Assembly (NCBI GenBank): GCA_009840595.1
Contig: VXNK01000122.1
Span: 1 to 64,000 of the forward strand
Length of the DNA: 64,000 bases
From: Rhodospirillaceae bacterium
GTDB taxonomy: Bacteria > Pseudomonadota > Alphaproteobacteria > Bin65
Direction of reading: 5' to 3'
The notes under the pieces were generated by a model. The model saw nothing but the letters and a program-made list of their open reading frames with translations, did no database searches and was not told the origin of the DNA. The translations under genes and the position numbers were made by a program. How positions within the stretch are numbered: the stretch's first letter is position 1; every line of letters begins with the position of its first letter. This document shows positions 10,463 to 19,344 of this stretch, piece after piece.

Positions 10463-12895
10463 CTATCGGCCGTTCATCGGGCGGATGAGGATGTTGCCGA
10501 CCTCGTCCACGGCGCCGGTGTGGCCGTTCAGGATCAGGGTCGTCGAATCCATTTCGGTGACGATGGCCGGCCCGGCGATCCGGTCGCCGGCCTTGAGCAG
10601 GGCGCGGTCGTAGATCTGCGCCCGGTGCTCCCGGCCCTCGAAGTAGATCTGCGTCTGCTCGTGGATCGCACCGGAGGCGTCGCCGGTGCCCCGGGGCAGT
10701 TCCTCGGCCGTCGCCGCACTCTCCCGCCCCTGCACCAGGGCGCGCAGATTGTAGGACTCGTGCATGGTGTCGAGCCGGAAGGTGAAGAGTTGCTCGTGCA
10801 GTTCGTCGAAGCGGCGCGCGACTTCGCGCAGGCCGCCCTGGGCGAAGTCCTCCGGCGTCATGTCGACGGTGAGCTGCATGCCCTGGCCGTGGTAGCGCAG
10901 GTCGATCTGGTACAGCGTTGTCTGCTCGTTGCTGGGCACGCCCTCGGCATTGAGCGCCTCCGCCGCCTGCCGGGCCAGCGCCTCCAGCGCCTCGGCAACC
11001 TCGGCGTCCGTCGTCTCGTCGAAGCGGCGCACGAAGGTGCGGGACGCTTCGTCGCGCACCCGCGTGGTCGCATCGCCGTAGGCGCACAGCACGCCCGGCC
11101 CCGGCGGGACGATGACCGGCCAGGAATTCATCAGCCGGCCGAGCGCGTTGGCGTGCAGCGGGCCGGCGCCGCCGAAGCCGATCAGCGAAAATTCGCGCGG
11201 ATCGAAGCCCTGCTCGACCGAGACCAGCCGCAGGGCGCCGAACATGTTCTCGTTGACGATGTCGATGATGCCTTCGGCGGCGGCCTTGAGCGGCAGGTCC
11301 ATTGCCTTGGCGACCTTGCCGACCGCCTCCTCGGCGGCCCGGTAATCCAGCTGCATCTCGCCGCCGAGCCGGGCGCCGGACGGCAGATAGCCGAGCACGA
11401 CGTTGGCGTCGGTCACGGTCGGCTCGTCGCCGCCCTTGCCGTAGGCCGCCGGACCGGGCTCCGCCCCGGCGCTCTGGGGCCCGACGCGCAGCGCTTTCGT
11501 CAACTCCGGCACATAGGCGATCGAGCCGCCGCCGGCGCCGACCGTGCGGACATCGACCGACGACGCCCGCACCGTCACATCCGCAACCCGCGTCTCGCGC
11601 CGGGTCTGGGCGACGCCTTTCTGGATCAGCGCGACATCGGTCGAGGTGCCGCCCATGTCGAAGGTCAGCAGATTGTCGTAGCCGGCCTGGCGGGCCATCC
11701 AGATGGCGCCGGAAACGCCGCCGGCCGGGCCGCTCATCAACAGGTTGACCGGCGTCGCCTTGGCCGCGTCGGCGCTCGCCAGGCCGCCGTCGGAACGCAG
11801 GATGTGCAGTTGCACGCCGTTCATGCGCCGGTCGAGTTCGGCGTTGAGGCTCTCGATATAGCGGGAGACGACCGGGCGGATATAGGAGTTCACGACCGTG
11901 GTCTCGGTCCGCTCGTACTCGTACATTTCCGGCACGACCTCGGAGGAAATCGAGATCGGCACACCGGGCAGGATCTCCTCGGCGATGCGCCGGATGCGCT
12001 GCTCGTGGGTGCCGCTGGCATAGGCGTTCATCAGCGAGACGGTCAGCGCCTCGATGCCCTCGCCGCGTAGCGTCTGAAGGTCGCGGCGCAGCGCTTCCTC
12101 GTCCAGCGGCTCGACGATCTCGCCCTTCGCCCCGGTCCGCTCGTCGGCCTCGATCGTCAGCTCCAGCGGCGCCAGCGGATCGGTCTTGTTGAAGATCACC
12201 CAGCCGCCGAGGCCGCCCGGCACATAGGAGCGCGCGATCTGGAGCGTCTGCTTGTAGCCCTTGGTCGTCACCAGGCCGACCCGGGCGCCGCTCAGGGTAA
12301 GGATCGTGTTGGTTGCGACCGTCGTGCCGTGCATCACCGCACCGATATCTGTCGGCTCGATCCCGGCATAGCCGCAGATGCGCTCGATGCCGTTCAGAAC
12401 GCCCTGCGAGGAATCCTGCGGCGTGGACGGCACCTTGGCGGTCCAGGCGTGGCCGGTTTCCTCCTCGATCAGCAACAGATCGGTGAAGGTGCCGCCGACA
12501 TCGACGCCGAGCCGGTAGCCGCCGCCGCTGACGGCGCGCCGGCGCGGCCGGGCCATGGGGGCCGGACGGCGCCCGGCGACCGCGCTGTCCGGTACGGAGC
12601 GGGCCTCGCGGGCTTCGATCGCGGCGCCATCGCCATTGCCCCGGCCAATGTCGCGGCCAACGTCGCGGCCAACATCGCGGTCCGTCTCCGGAACGGGCTC
12701 GTGGACCGGTGCGGCAGGCGCGCGCGCCTCCATGTCGCCGTTCGTGCGCGCGGCGGGCGCAGGCGGCGGCACCGACAGATCGGGCTCCGGCGCGGGTCTC
12801 GCCGCCTCGCCGTTGCCCAGCTTGTCGATCTGCTCCTGCAGGTCGGCGAGTTTGCTGTCGAACCAGTTTGTCAGATCGCTGCCGGAACTGCTCAT
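10463..12895 (-). CDS. hyuA: Hydantoinase/oxoprolinase A subunit (HyuA) with N-terminal extension
   Basis: An 810-residue HyuA-family ATPase subunit. The nucleotide-binding fold is intact: VDVGGTFTD at 131-139, HGTTVATNTIL about 60 residues later, and DMGGTSTDV further on. Unusual is a 125-residue N-terminal extension: a short helix with coiled-coil character (residues 5-27), a Pro/Ala-rich linker, and a threefold RDVG/RDVG/RDIG repeat. The ATG at 12895 is the first start with this helix; its ribosome-binding site is poor. The neighbours (an N-carbamoylsarcosine-hydrolase-like protein upstream, HyuB downstream) favour N-methylhydantoin as substrate, as in creatinine breakdown, but 5-oxoproline is possible. 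Confidence 0.88.
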   Translation of the reverse strand: MSSSGSDLTNWFDSKLADLQEQIDKLGNGEAARPAPEPDLSVPPPAPAARTNGDMEARAPAAPVHEPVPETDRDVGRDVGRDIGRGNGDGAAIEAREARSVPDSAVAGRRPAPMARPRRRAVSGGGYRLGVDVGGTFTDLLLIEEETGHAWTAKVPSTPQDSSQGVLNGIERICGYAGIEPTDIGAVMHGTTVATNTILTLSGARVGLVTTKGYKQTLQIARSYVPGGLGGWVIFNKTDPLAPLELTIEADERTGAKGEIVEPLDEEALRRDLQTLRGEGIEALTVSLMNAYASGTHEQRIRRIAEEILPGVPISISSEVVPEMYEYERTETTVVNSYIRPVVSRYIESLNAELDRRMNGVQLHILRSDGGLASADAAKATPVNLLMSGPAGGVSGAIWMARQAGYDNLLTFDMGGTSTDVALIQKGVAQTRRETRVADVTVRASSVDVRTVGAGGGSIAYVPELTKALRVGPQSAGAEPGPAAYGKGGDEPTVTDANVVLGYLPSGARLGGEMQLDYRAAEEAVGKVAKAMDLPLKAAAEGIIDIVNENMFGALRLVSVEQGFDPREFSLIGFGGAGPLHANALGRLMNSWPVIVPPGPGVLCAYGDATTRVRDEASRTFVRRFDETTDAEVAEALEALARQAAEALNAEGVPSNEQTTLYQIDLRYHGQGMQLTVDMTPEDFAQGGLREVARRFDELHEQLFTFRLDTMHESYNLRALVQGRESAATAEELPRGTGDASGAIHEQTQIYFEGREHRAQIYDRALLKAGDRIAGPAIVTEMDSTTLILNGHTGAVDEVGNILIRPMNGR
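12644..12679. repeat. 12-bp tandem repeat inside hyuA
   Basis: Three near-identical units of GCCAAYRTCGCG encode the RDVG/RDVG/RDIG stretch in the linker of the HyuA extension. Copy number may vary between strains. Confidence 0.7.
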
Positions 12896-12908
12896 CGGGC
12901 GTCTCTCG

Positions 12909-13568
12909 TTATTTCGGCTCGTGGCGATTGCGGCCGCGCCACGCTTCGAGCCAGCCGATCGTCGAATCCGCGTCGGTAATATCACAATAGCGCCGGCCGA
13001 TGTCGCGGAGATTATCGCGGTGCGGCGCCTCGTGATGGTCGCCGACGCAATCCTCCGGGACAATGGTGCGGAAACCCCACTGGAAACTGTCGACCGCCGA
13101 GGCGCGCACGCAGCCGCTGGTCACGCAGCCGGTGACGATCACGGTGTCGACCCGCTCTTTCGCGAAGAGGGCGACCAGCGGCGTCTGGAAGAAGATCGAC
13201 GCGCCGGACTTGCAGAAGGCGACGTCGTAGGACGGATCGTGGATGCGCGGATCGAGCTGCGTGGACGGATGGCCGTGCACCAGGTCTTCGATCACGGCCT
13301 GGACCTTCCAGTAGGGCCGGTCCCGGCCGGTTGCCGAGTAGGCGGTATAGCAGGAGGCGACGGGCACGTCCGCCCGGCGCGCCACGTCCAGCAGACGCGC
13401 GGTGTTACCGACGGCGCGCTGGATCAGCGGCGCGCCGCCCAGCGCGTATTGCGCGTCGGTAAAGGCGGTCTGGAAATCGACGACGACAATGCCCGGCCGG
13501 TTTCCGTAGCCGATTCCGGCCGCTCCGTAGGTCCGATCGACGTAGGTTTCGCTCGATGCGTCTGTCAT
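12909..13568 (-). CDS. Isochorismatase-family cysteine hydrolase (N-carbamoylsarcosine amidase-like)
   Basis: A 219-residue cysteine hydrolase. The expected catalytic triad is visible: D31 (IVVVDFQTAF), K120 (AFCKSGASIF) and C153 (VTSGCVRASAVDS). The family includes isochorismatase, nicotinamidase and N-carbamoylsarcosine amidohydrolase; the genomic link to HyuA/HyuB favours the last, which turns N-carbamoylsarcosine into sarcosine, CO2 and ammonia. The start at 13568 has GGAGGAG just upstream. It is the first gene of a three-gene unit (this, hyuA, hyuB), with 13 bases between its stop and the hyuA start. No signal peptide, so cytoplasmic. Confidence 0.83.
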   Translation of the reverse strand: MTDASSETYVDRTYGAAGIGYGNRPGIVVVDFQTAFTDAQYALGGAPLIQRAVGNTARLLDVARRADVPVASCYTAYSATGRDRPYWKVQAVIEDLVHGHPSTQLDPRIHDPSYDVAFCKSGASIFFQTPLVALFAKERVDTVIVTGCVTSGCVRASAVDSFQWGFRTIVPEDCVGDHHEAPHRDNLRDIGRRYCDITDADSTIGWLEAWRGRNRHEPK

Positions 13569-13719
13569 GGCTCCTCCTCCCCCAACCCCGGGGGCCGGCG
13601 GCGGCGAACAGAAAACCAGATTGCCGGCGTCGAGTCCAAGCCGTTTGGCATTCGCGACCGAACCGGCTAACGTCCGCCCGCCGACACGGGGTCGGCCGCT
13701 TTCCCGGCACGGAATTTCG

Positions 13720-14781
13720 ATGGACGCCAGGTCGACCGCCTTTCTCGAAATCATGATCGGCATTGCCGTCGTCGGCGTGTTGGCGTTCCTGGTGCTGTTG
13801 CTGGCCGGCCGCATCCGCATGGCGACCTCCGCCGGCGCGCGGCAACTCAACATCCGCTGGCCGCAGGTCGCGTTGGCGCTCATCCTGTTGATCGCCGTCG
13901 CCGCGATCGTCGTGTGGCAATTCCCGCCGCTGGACGGCGACCCGGCCCAGGCGCAGGCCCGGCAATGGCGCAGCGACCCGGACGCGCTCGCCTTTTTCAT
14001 CGTTATGCTGGCGGTCGCCGGCGGCGCGGTCCTCGTCTTTCTGATAACCCTGGTCATCCGGGCCCATCCGCGGCTGAGCGCGCCGCCTGCCGACGAGGAA
14101 GAGGCGGCGGAAAAGGCCGTTCCCGCAACCGTCGAGGCGCCGTCGGCGGCGCGGCTGTTCGGCCTGCTTCTGCCGGTGGCGGCAATCCTGCTGCTGTGCT
14201 GGATCGCCCTCAAGCCGGGGCAGCAATACGCGCTGATGCTCTACCTGTTGTATCCGGCGTCGTTCGCGGTCGCCCTGGTCATGCTGTTCGACAAGGCGAC
14301 CCGGTCGTGGAGCGCGAAGAACGGCGGCGAATCCTTCCGCGAATGGCTGTTCTGCGACCTGCTCGTCTTTTTCCTGATTCTGGGTTTCCTGAACCTGCTG
14401 GAGTCGAACGCGGGCGCAAAATACGAAGCGCTGATCTGGGACATGCTGCACCTGGCGGCGTTTTTTCTGGTCTTCTGGCTGCTTGACCGCCGGCTGACCC
14501 GGCTCCGCTTTTTCGCCGCCTATCTCTATCTGGCGCTGCTGCCGGTCCTGCTGCTGATCTGGCGTGCGATGCAGGGCGTGCCGGCGGCCAAGGACCCGTC
14601 CTGGTGGGAGACGATCTGGCCGTTGTTCTCCCTCGGCGTGATCTTCTTCGTGCTGGAACTGATCGCCGTGATCGCATCGAGCGACCGGGAAAAACAGGCA
14701 GTGCCGGCGATCAAGGACGGCCTCTATGTCGTCCTCGTCGGGATCGTGCTGATCGTCGCGGTCCCGGCGGCCGAAGGATAG
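13720..14781 (+). CDS. Polytopic membrane protein, unknown function
   Basis: A 353-residue protein with about nine hydrophobic segments and an acidic loop (ADEEEAAEKAV) near residue 130. No catalytic or transport motif is recognised. I chose ATG 13720 because the frame upstream overlaps the divergent hydrolase promoter region and lacks hydrophobic character; the ribosome-binding site is weak (GGAA). It is divergent from the hydrolase-hyuA-hyuB unit and is followed after 8 bases by the amidase, so the two are probably cotranscribed. Confidence 0.72.
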   Translation: MDARSTAFLEIMIGIAVVGVLAFLVLLLAGRIRMATSAGARQLNIRWPQVALALILLIAVAAIVVWQFPPLDGDPAQAQARQWRSDPDALAFFIVMLAVAGGAVLVFLITLVIRAHPRLSAPPADEEEAAEKAVPATVEAPSAARLFGLLLPVAAILLLCWIALKPGQQYALMLYLLYPASFAVALVMLFDKATRSWSAKNGGESFREWLFCDLLVFFLILGFLNLLESNAGAKYEALIWDMLHLAAFFLVFWLLDRRLTRLRFFAAYLYLALLPVLLLIWRAMQGVPAAKDPSWWETIWPLFSLGVIFFVLELIAVIASSDREKQAVPAIKDGLYVVLVGIVLIVAVPAAEG

Positions 14782-14789
14782 GCGGCGCG

Positions 14790-16190
14790 ATGACCGAACT
14801 GGACTGGATGCCGATCGCCGACCTGGCGGAGAACATCCGGGCGAAACGGGTTTCGCCGGTCGAGGCCGTTCAGGCCTGCCTCGACCGGATCGAGCGGCTG
14901 AACGGCGGGCTGCGCGCCTTCATCTCGGTCTATCCGGAGCAGGCGCTGGCCGCCGCCCGCGCCGCCGAGGCGGCGGTCATGGCGGGCGGGAATACCGGGC
15001 CGCTGCACGGCGTGCCGCTGGCGGTCAAGGACCTGTTTGCCGTCCGGGGCATGGTGCGGACTTGCGGCTCGCGCCTGATCGGCGAGGGCCCGGGCGAAGC
15101 GGACGCCGAGGCCGTCGCCGCCCTGCGTGCCGCCGGAGGCATCGTCGTCGGCCTTGCAAACCTGCACGAATTCGCCTTCGGCCCGACCGGGATAAACCCG
15201 CATTTCGGCACGGCGCGGAACCCGTGGGACCGCAGCAAGGTGTGCGGCGGTTCGAGCAGCGGGTCGGGCTGCGCCGTGGCGGCCGGCCTGGTGCCGGGCG
15301 CCATGGGTACGGACACCGGCGGCTCGGTGCGCATCCCGGCGGCGCTGTGCGGCCTCGTCGGGCTGAAGCCGACCCATCTGCGCGTCAGCCAGCAGGGCAT
15401 CTATCCGCTGGTGGGCGAATTCGATACCGGCGGCCCGATGACCCGCTCGGTCGACGATACCGCGCTCATGATGGCGGCGCTCGACCCGGACGGCGGGTTC
15501 GGCGCCCACCGGGCCCTGCCGTCGCTGAAGGGGACCCGGATCGGCGTGCTGCAAGCCCTGTTCGAGGACGGTATCGACCCCGATATCGCCGTGCAGTGCC
15601 GCGCCGCCATTGCCGTTCTCGACTCGCTCGGCGCGGAGATCGAGGCTCCCGCCCTGCCGTTCGCGGACGATGCGGTAACGGCCTGGACGACGATCACCCT
15701 CGGCCGGGTCTACGCCCTGCACGGCGCGCGCGCCGAGGCAGCGGACAGCAAACTGGCGCCCAACGTGCGCGAGCGGGTCCTGACCGGACGGGACATTACC
15801 GCCGGCGATATCGAGAAGGCGCTGTCGGTCCGGCAGGCGGTGCAGGCGCAGGTCTCGGAACTCATGCAGCGTTACGATGCTCTCGTCCTTCCGATGACGC
15901 CGATTCCGGCCGTCGACGCCGCCGACGGGCAGGGCAGTCTGGATGGCGTGCCGGTCGACGGAGCCAGGGCGCTCGGGCGGCTGGCGCGCCTCGCGTCCTT
16001 CACCGGCCAGCCGGCGGTGACGGTTCCCTGCGGCCTGACCTCGGGCGGATTGCCGGCCGGTCTGCAGTTGATCGGCGAGCGGAACGGCGACGAAAGACTG
16101 CTCGGGATCGCAGCCTGTTACGAAGCGGCAAGCGGCTGGGACGGCCGGCGACCGCCGATGGCCGCCCCGGAAGACAGGCGGGCAGGCTAA
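14790..16190 (+). CDS. Amidase (amidase-signature family)
   Basis: A 466-residue amidase-signature enzyme. The Ser-cisSer-Lys triad is complete with the family spacing: K80 (VKDLF), S155 (GGSSSGSG) and S179 (TDTGGSVRIPA). These enzymes hydrolyse amides; they include GatA and many catabolic amidases. No gatB or gatC is adjacent, so a free-standing catabolic amidase is more likely than a tRNA amidotransferase subunit. The start lies 8 bases after the membrane-protein gene. With the nearby hydantoinase and N-carbamoyl hydrolase it fits a region that releases nitrogen from amides, though the substrate is unknown. Confidence 0.85.
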   Translation: MTELDWMPIADLAENIRAKRVSPVEAVQACLDRIERLNGGLRAFISVYPEQALAAARAAEAAVMAGGNTGPLHGVPLAVKDLFAVRGMVRTCGSRLIGEGPGEADAEAVAALRAAGGIVVGLANLHEFAFGPTGINPHFGTARNPWDRSKVCGGSSSGSGCAVAAGLVPGAMGTDTGGSVRIPAALCGLVGLKPTHLRVSQQGIYPLVGEFDTGGPMTRSVDDTALMMAALDPDGGFGAHRALPSLKGTRIGVLQALFEDGIDPDIAVQCRAAIAVLDSLGAEIEAPALPFADDAVTAWTTITLGRVYALHGARAEAADSKLAPNVRERVLTGRDITAGDIEKALSVRQAVQAQVSELMQRYDALVLPMTPIPAVDAADGQGSLDGVPVDGARALGRLARLASFTGQPAVTVPCGLTSGGLPAGLQLIGERNGDERLLGIAACYEAASGWDGRRPPMAAPEDRRAG

Positions 16191-16290
16191 TGCCGATTTG
16201 CCTAACCCATCCGTCTTCGGCTATTCAGCGGCACCGGCGGGAACGCGGCGCACGCGTCCGGCCCGGATGCGGCGACAAGGGAGGCAAACG

Positions 16291-16758
16291 ATGAGCGGTT
16301 GGGGGTGGTTCTGGACGCTCGTCGGCTTCCTCGTCTACATCGTCGTCCTGATTTTCCTGTTCTTCTACAAACCGTTCGAAGAACTGTTCAATTTCATCAT
16401 CGCGGACACGACCTTCGACAATGTCGTGTTCTGGGCGGCCCTGCTCACCGGCATCGTCGGCTTCTGCGGCTATCATTGGCGGGCCTACCGGCTGCATATC
16501 GTCGAACAGCGCAGCATGGAGAATATGGTGCTGAGTTCGCTGCGCGGCTCGACCTTCATCGCCATCCTGATCGGCGCGGGCGCGACCTTGCAATCGGTCC
16601 AGACCCTGATCGTCTACCTGGTGCGCGAGCCGGTCGTGCTGGGACCGGACCTCGGCAAACGGATCGCCGCCGTCCTGGCGTTGATCGTGCTGACCGGCGT
16701 GTTCTCGATCATCTTCTGGCTGCTGAGGCTGGTTCGCTTCCACACGGAGCGCGCCTGA
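16291..16758 (+). CDS. Small four-helix membrane protein, paralogue of 30648-31157
   Basis: A 155-residue protein with four hydrophobic segments and no known motif. It is clearly homologous, over most of its length, to the 169-residue protein at 30648-31157: both have a first helix ending in YxPFE(E/K)L, a second helix starting VVFW/IVFW followed by a His-Trp (YHW / AHW), a third helix, then VLGPDLGKR / VLDPVFGRK, and a last helix ending LxRxVRxF. The start has GGGAGG 6 bases upstream. It sits between the amidase and the polyamine-type binding protein. Each copy lies close to a hyuA/hyuB locus, which suggests a shared role. Confidence 0.75.
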   Translation: MSGWGWFWTLVGFLVYIVVLIFLFFYKPFEELFNFIIADTTFDNVVFWAALLTGIVGFCGYHWRAYRLHIVEQRSMENMVLSSLRGSTFIAILIGAGATLQSVQTLIVYLVREPVVLGPDLGKRIAAVLALIVLTGVFSIIFWLLRLVRFHTERA

Positions 16759-16818
16759 ACCGCAGCGGACACGCGCTGTTTCCGGCGGGCGGCTTTTCGG
16801 TTTGCGGAAGCCCCGTTG

Positions 16819-16838
16819 ACTTGTATGGTGTGACAAGT
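16819..16838. promoter_or_regulatory. Candidate operator upstream of the ABC importer
   Basis: ACTTGT and its complement ACAAGT flank 8 bases; the left arm overlaps a TTGACT box. The size suits a dimeric regulator (GntR or TetR type), but no regulator gene lies nearby. It lies about 90 bases before the binding-protein start. Confidence 0.35.
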
Positions 16839-16929
16839 TGCGCCGCTCCGCGGCGTCTTCCCGCCCCCGGGCGGGCCGGGCCGGCGGAGCGAGCCGGCTG
16901 TTTGGACCGAGTATGGGAGGATTGAAAGG

Positions 16930-18213
16930 ATGACCATGCCGAGAAAATCGACATTGCACGAAATGAAGACCGGGCTGTCGCGCCGTCGGTTCGTGCTAAC
17001 AACTGCAGGCGCCGCTGCGGCCGGAACCATGACCGGCGTGCCCGCCATCGTGTACGGTGCCGAATCGATCCGGACCATCGGGCTCGGCGTCAGCATCATC
17101 AACGAGATCCAGAGCAAGGCGTCGAAAGATACCGGCGACAAGATCCGCGGCCAGGCGCTCGGCTACGGCGCCATGATCGGCAAGATGCTGAACCAGAACG
17201 ACCAGTACGAAGTTGCCGAAGGCTACTTCAACGACATGGATCTGATGATCCCGGCAAAGGTCTGGCAGCCGATCGACACCAAGCGCATCAAGAACTGGGA
17301 CAAGGTCTCCAACCTGACCAAGACCGGGCGCCTGTCAGCGGGCTCGAGCCTGGGACAGGGCGATGCGCCGTTCCGCCATCTCTGGCTGAACAAGGACGGC
17401 AGCCGGGCCAGCGGGCCGACGCAGTACATCTCCATGCTGCCCGGCTGGCACAACGCCGATTCGATCGGCTACAACCCGGACGAGACCGGCCGCAAGATCG
17501 AGAGCTGGGCCGAGTTGTTCAGCCCCGATTTCAAGGGCAAGGTCGCGCTGGTCAACGCGCCGCAGATCGGCACGATGGACGCCGCCATGGCCGTCGAGGC
17601 CATGGGCCTGATGAAGTTCGGCAACAAGGGCGACATGACCCGGGCCGAAATCGACAAGCTGGTCAACTTCCTGATCGAAAAGAAGAAGGAAGGCCACTTC
17701 CGCGCGTTCTGGGAAACCTTCGGCCAGTCGGTCAACCTGATGGTGAGCGGCGAGGTCGCGATCCAGAGCATGTGGTCGCCGGCGGTCACCGCCGTGAAGG
17801 CCGAGGGCGTGCCCTGCATCTACGCAGCGCCGAAGGAAGGCATGCGCGGCTGGCATGGCGGCTGTGCCATTTCGGCAAGGGTTACCGGCAAGCAGCTCGA
17901 CGCCGCCTACGAGTATCTCAACTGGTGGCTCGACGGCTGGGCCGGCGCCTTCGTCGCCCGCCAGGGCTACTACATGTCGGTATGGAGCAACGTGAAGGAC
18001 CATCTCTCGCAGGAGGAATGGGACTTCTGGTACCTCGGCAAGCCCGCCGCCAAGGAGCTGAGCGATCCGTTCGGCACGCCGATCGTCAAGAAAGGCGAAA
18101 TCCGCGACGGCGGTTCCTACGAGGCCCGCTTCAAGAATATCGCCGTCTGGAACTCGCTCATGAAGGAAAACGACTACCTCGTGAAGCGCTGGACGGAATT
18201 CCTGAGCGCCTGA
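16930..18213 (+). CDS. Twin-arginine-exported ABC substrate-binding protein, polyamine type
   Basis: A 427-residue periplasmic binding protein (PotD/PotF-like group). The leader has a twin-arginine motif SRRRFVLTT at 17-25 followed by an Ala-rich core and a likely cut after VYGA (about 44), so it should be exported folded through Tat. The mature protein has group-typical stretches such as WAELFSPDFKGKVALVN and YEYLNWWLDGWAG. Two PotB/PotC-like permease genes follow. A strong hairpin in the 132-base gap probably keeps the binding protein in excess over the permeases. Ligand (polyamine, opine or other amine) cannot be fixed. Confidence 0.85.
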   Translation: MTMPRKSTLHEMKTGLSRRRFVLTTAGAAAAGTMTGVPAIVYGAESIRTIGLGVSIINEIQSKASKDTGDKIRGQALGYGAMIGKMLNQNDQYEVAEGYFNDMDLMIPAKVWQPIDTKRIKNWDKVSNLTKTGRLSAGSSLGQGDAPFRHLWLNKDGSRASGPTQYISMLPGWHNADSIGYNPDETGRKIESWAELFSPDFKGKVALVNAPQIGTMDAAMAVEAMGLMKFGNKGDMTRAEIDKLVNFLIEKKKEGHFRAFWETFGQSVNLMVSGEVAIQSMWSPAVTAVKAEGVPCIYAAPKEGMRGWHGGCAISARVTGKQLDAAYEYLNWWLDGWAGAFVARQGYYMSVWSNVKDHLSQEEWDFWYLGKPAAKELSDPFGTPIVKKGEIRDGGSYEARFKNIAVWNSLMKENDYLVKRWTEFLSA

Positions 18214-18254
18214 CGGGCTCAATCGCTCCGGCCTTCAGGGCCGAAACGGCATGG

Positions 18255-18281
18255 CAAGGGCGGGGCCTGTCCCCGCCCTTG
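18255..18281 (+). terminator. Intercistronic hairpin between binding protein and permeases
   Basis: CAAGGGCGGGG and CCCCGCCCTTG form a perfect 11-bp stem with a 5-base loop. Only a short T run (CTCTTT) follows, so it is better read as an attenuating or mRNA-stabilising stem than as a full terminator. Confidence 0.6.
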
Positions 18282-18345
18282 CGCCGCTCTTTAGCCTCTC
18301 TCTTCGTCCGCCCGGCCGCCCCGGCGGGCGCCGGCTGACGCCGCC

Positions 18346-19341
18346 ATGCTTCAGACTGCGCCACCGCATGCAAAACGGCATCACAGCGGCCTGATCGGCG
18401 ACCAGCCGGCGCCGCCGGCGCAGGACATCGCGCGGCTGAAGAAAACCAAGCGCGACCAGGCCATCCATCCCGGCTGGCTGGTCGCGCCGGCAAGTCTCTG
18501 GCTGATCGTCTTTCTCGTCGTGCCGCTGATCGGCATCGTGGTGTTCAGCTTCTGGACGCCGATCAGGGGCGGCATGACGCCGGACTTCACGCTCATCAAC
18601 TTCGGCAATTTCTTTCGGCAGGAAGGATTTTTCGATCCCGAACACCGCAATTTCCTGAAGCTCAGCATTTTCCTGACCACCCTGTGGACGACCTTCCGCT
18701 TCACCATCACCGTGATGGCCGTCTGCCTGATCATCGGCTACCCGATCGCCTTTTTCCTGGCGATGCAGGTGAAGAATTTCAAATGGCAGCTGGCGCTGTT
18801 CCTGGTGGCCATGGTGCCGTTCTGGACCAGCTACCTGATCCGCGCCGTGGCCTGGCTGCCGATGCTCGGCCGGCGCGGCCTGTTCAACAAGATGCTGATG
18901 AATCTGGGCATCATCGACAAGCCGAGTTCCTTCTTCCTGTATTCCGAGTTCGGCTACACGATGGCGCTGGCGCAGCTTTATGTCGTGCTGTGCATCGGGC
19001 CGATCTTCTTTTCGCTCGCCAAGATCGACAAGAACATCCTCGAAGCGGCGCGGGACATGGGGGCGAGCAATTTCCAGGTCTTCCGCGAAATCATCCTGCC
19101 GCTGTCCCTGCCCGGCGTCGCCATCGGCATGATCTTCCTGTTCGTCATGCTGATGGGTGAGTTCGCCACCGCCGTGGTCGTCTACGGCGGCAAGACATCG
19201 ACCACCGGCACCGTGATCCTGAACTACTACGCGACCGCCAACTATCCGTTCGCCGCGGTGAACGCGATCATGCTGATGCTGGCGATGATGATCGGCGTGT
19301 TCTTCATCCTGCGCGTCGTCGACATCCGCAAGGAGCTGTAG
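18346..19341 (+). CDS. ABC transporter permease, PotB-like
   Basis: A 331-residue inner-membrane permease with a cytoplasmic N-terminal tail of about 45 residues and six main hydrophobic segments. The EAA loop that contacts the ATPase is present (EAARDMGASNFQVFREIILP, around 230-250). It is the first of two permeases of a polyamine-type importer; its stop is 3 bases before the next start. No ATPase gene follows; the likely partner is on the other strand at 22289-23380. Confidence 0.88.
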   Translation: MLQTAPPHAKRHHSGLIGDQPAPPAQDIARLKKTKRDQAIHPGWLVAPASLWLIVFLVVPLIGIVVFSFWTPIRGGMTPDFTLINFGNFFRQEGFFDPEHRNFLKLSIFLTTLWTTFRFTITVMAVCLIIGYPIAFFLAMQVKNFKWQLALFLVAMVPFWTSYLIRAVAWLPMLGRRGLFNKMLMNLGIIDKPSSFFLYSEFGYTMALAQLYVVLCIGPIFFSLAKIDKNILEAARDMGASNFQVFREIILPLSLPGVAIGMIFLFVMLMGEFATAVVVYGGKTSTTGTVILNYYATANYPFAAVNAIMLMLAMMIGVFFILRVVDIRKEL

Positions 19342-19344
19342 GCG

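Noticed and set aside
8295-10613. Long plus-strand frame opposite hyuB
   Set aside because: Antisense shadow of hyuB; Val/Ala/His/Gln-rich with no recognisable domain.
13405-14451. 348-codon minus-strand frame opposite the membrane protein
   Set aside because: Gln/Arg/His-rich complement of hydrophobic codons; the plus-strand frame has clean membrane helices.
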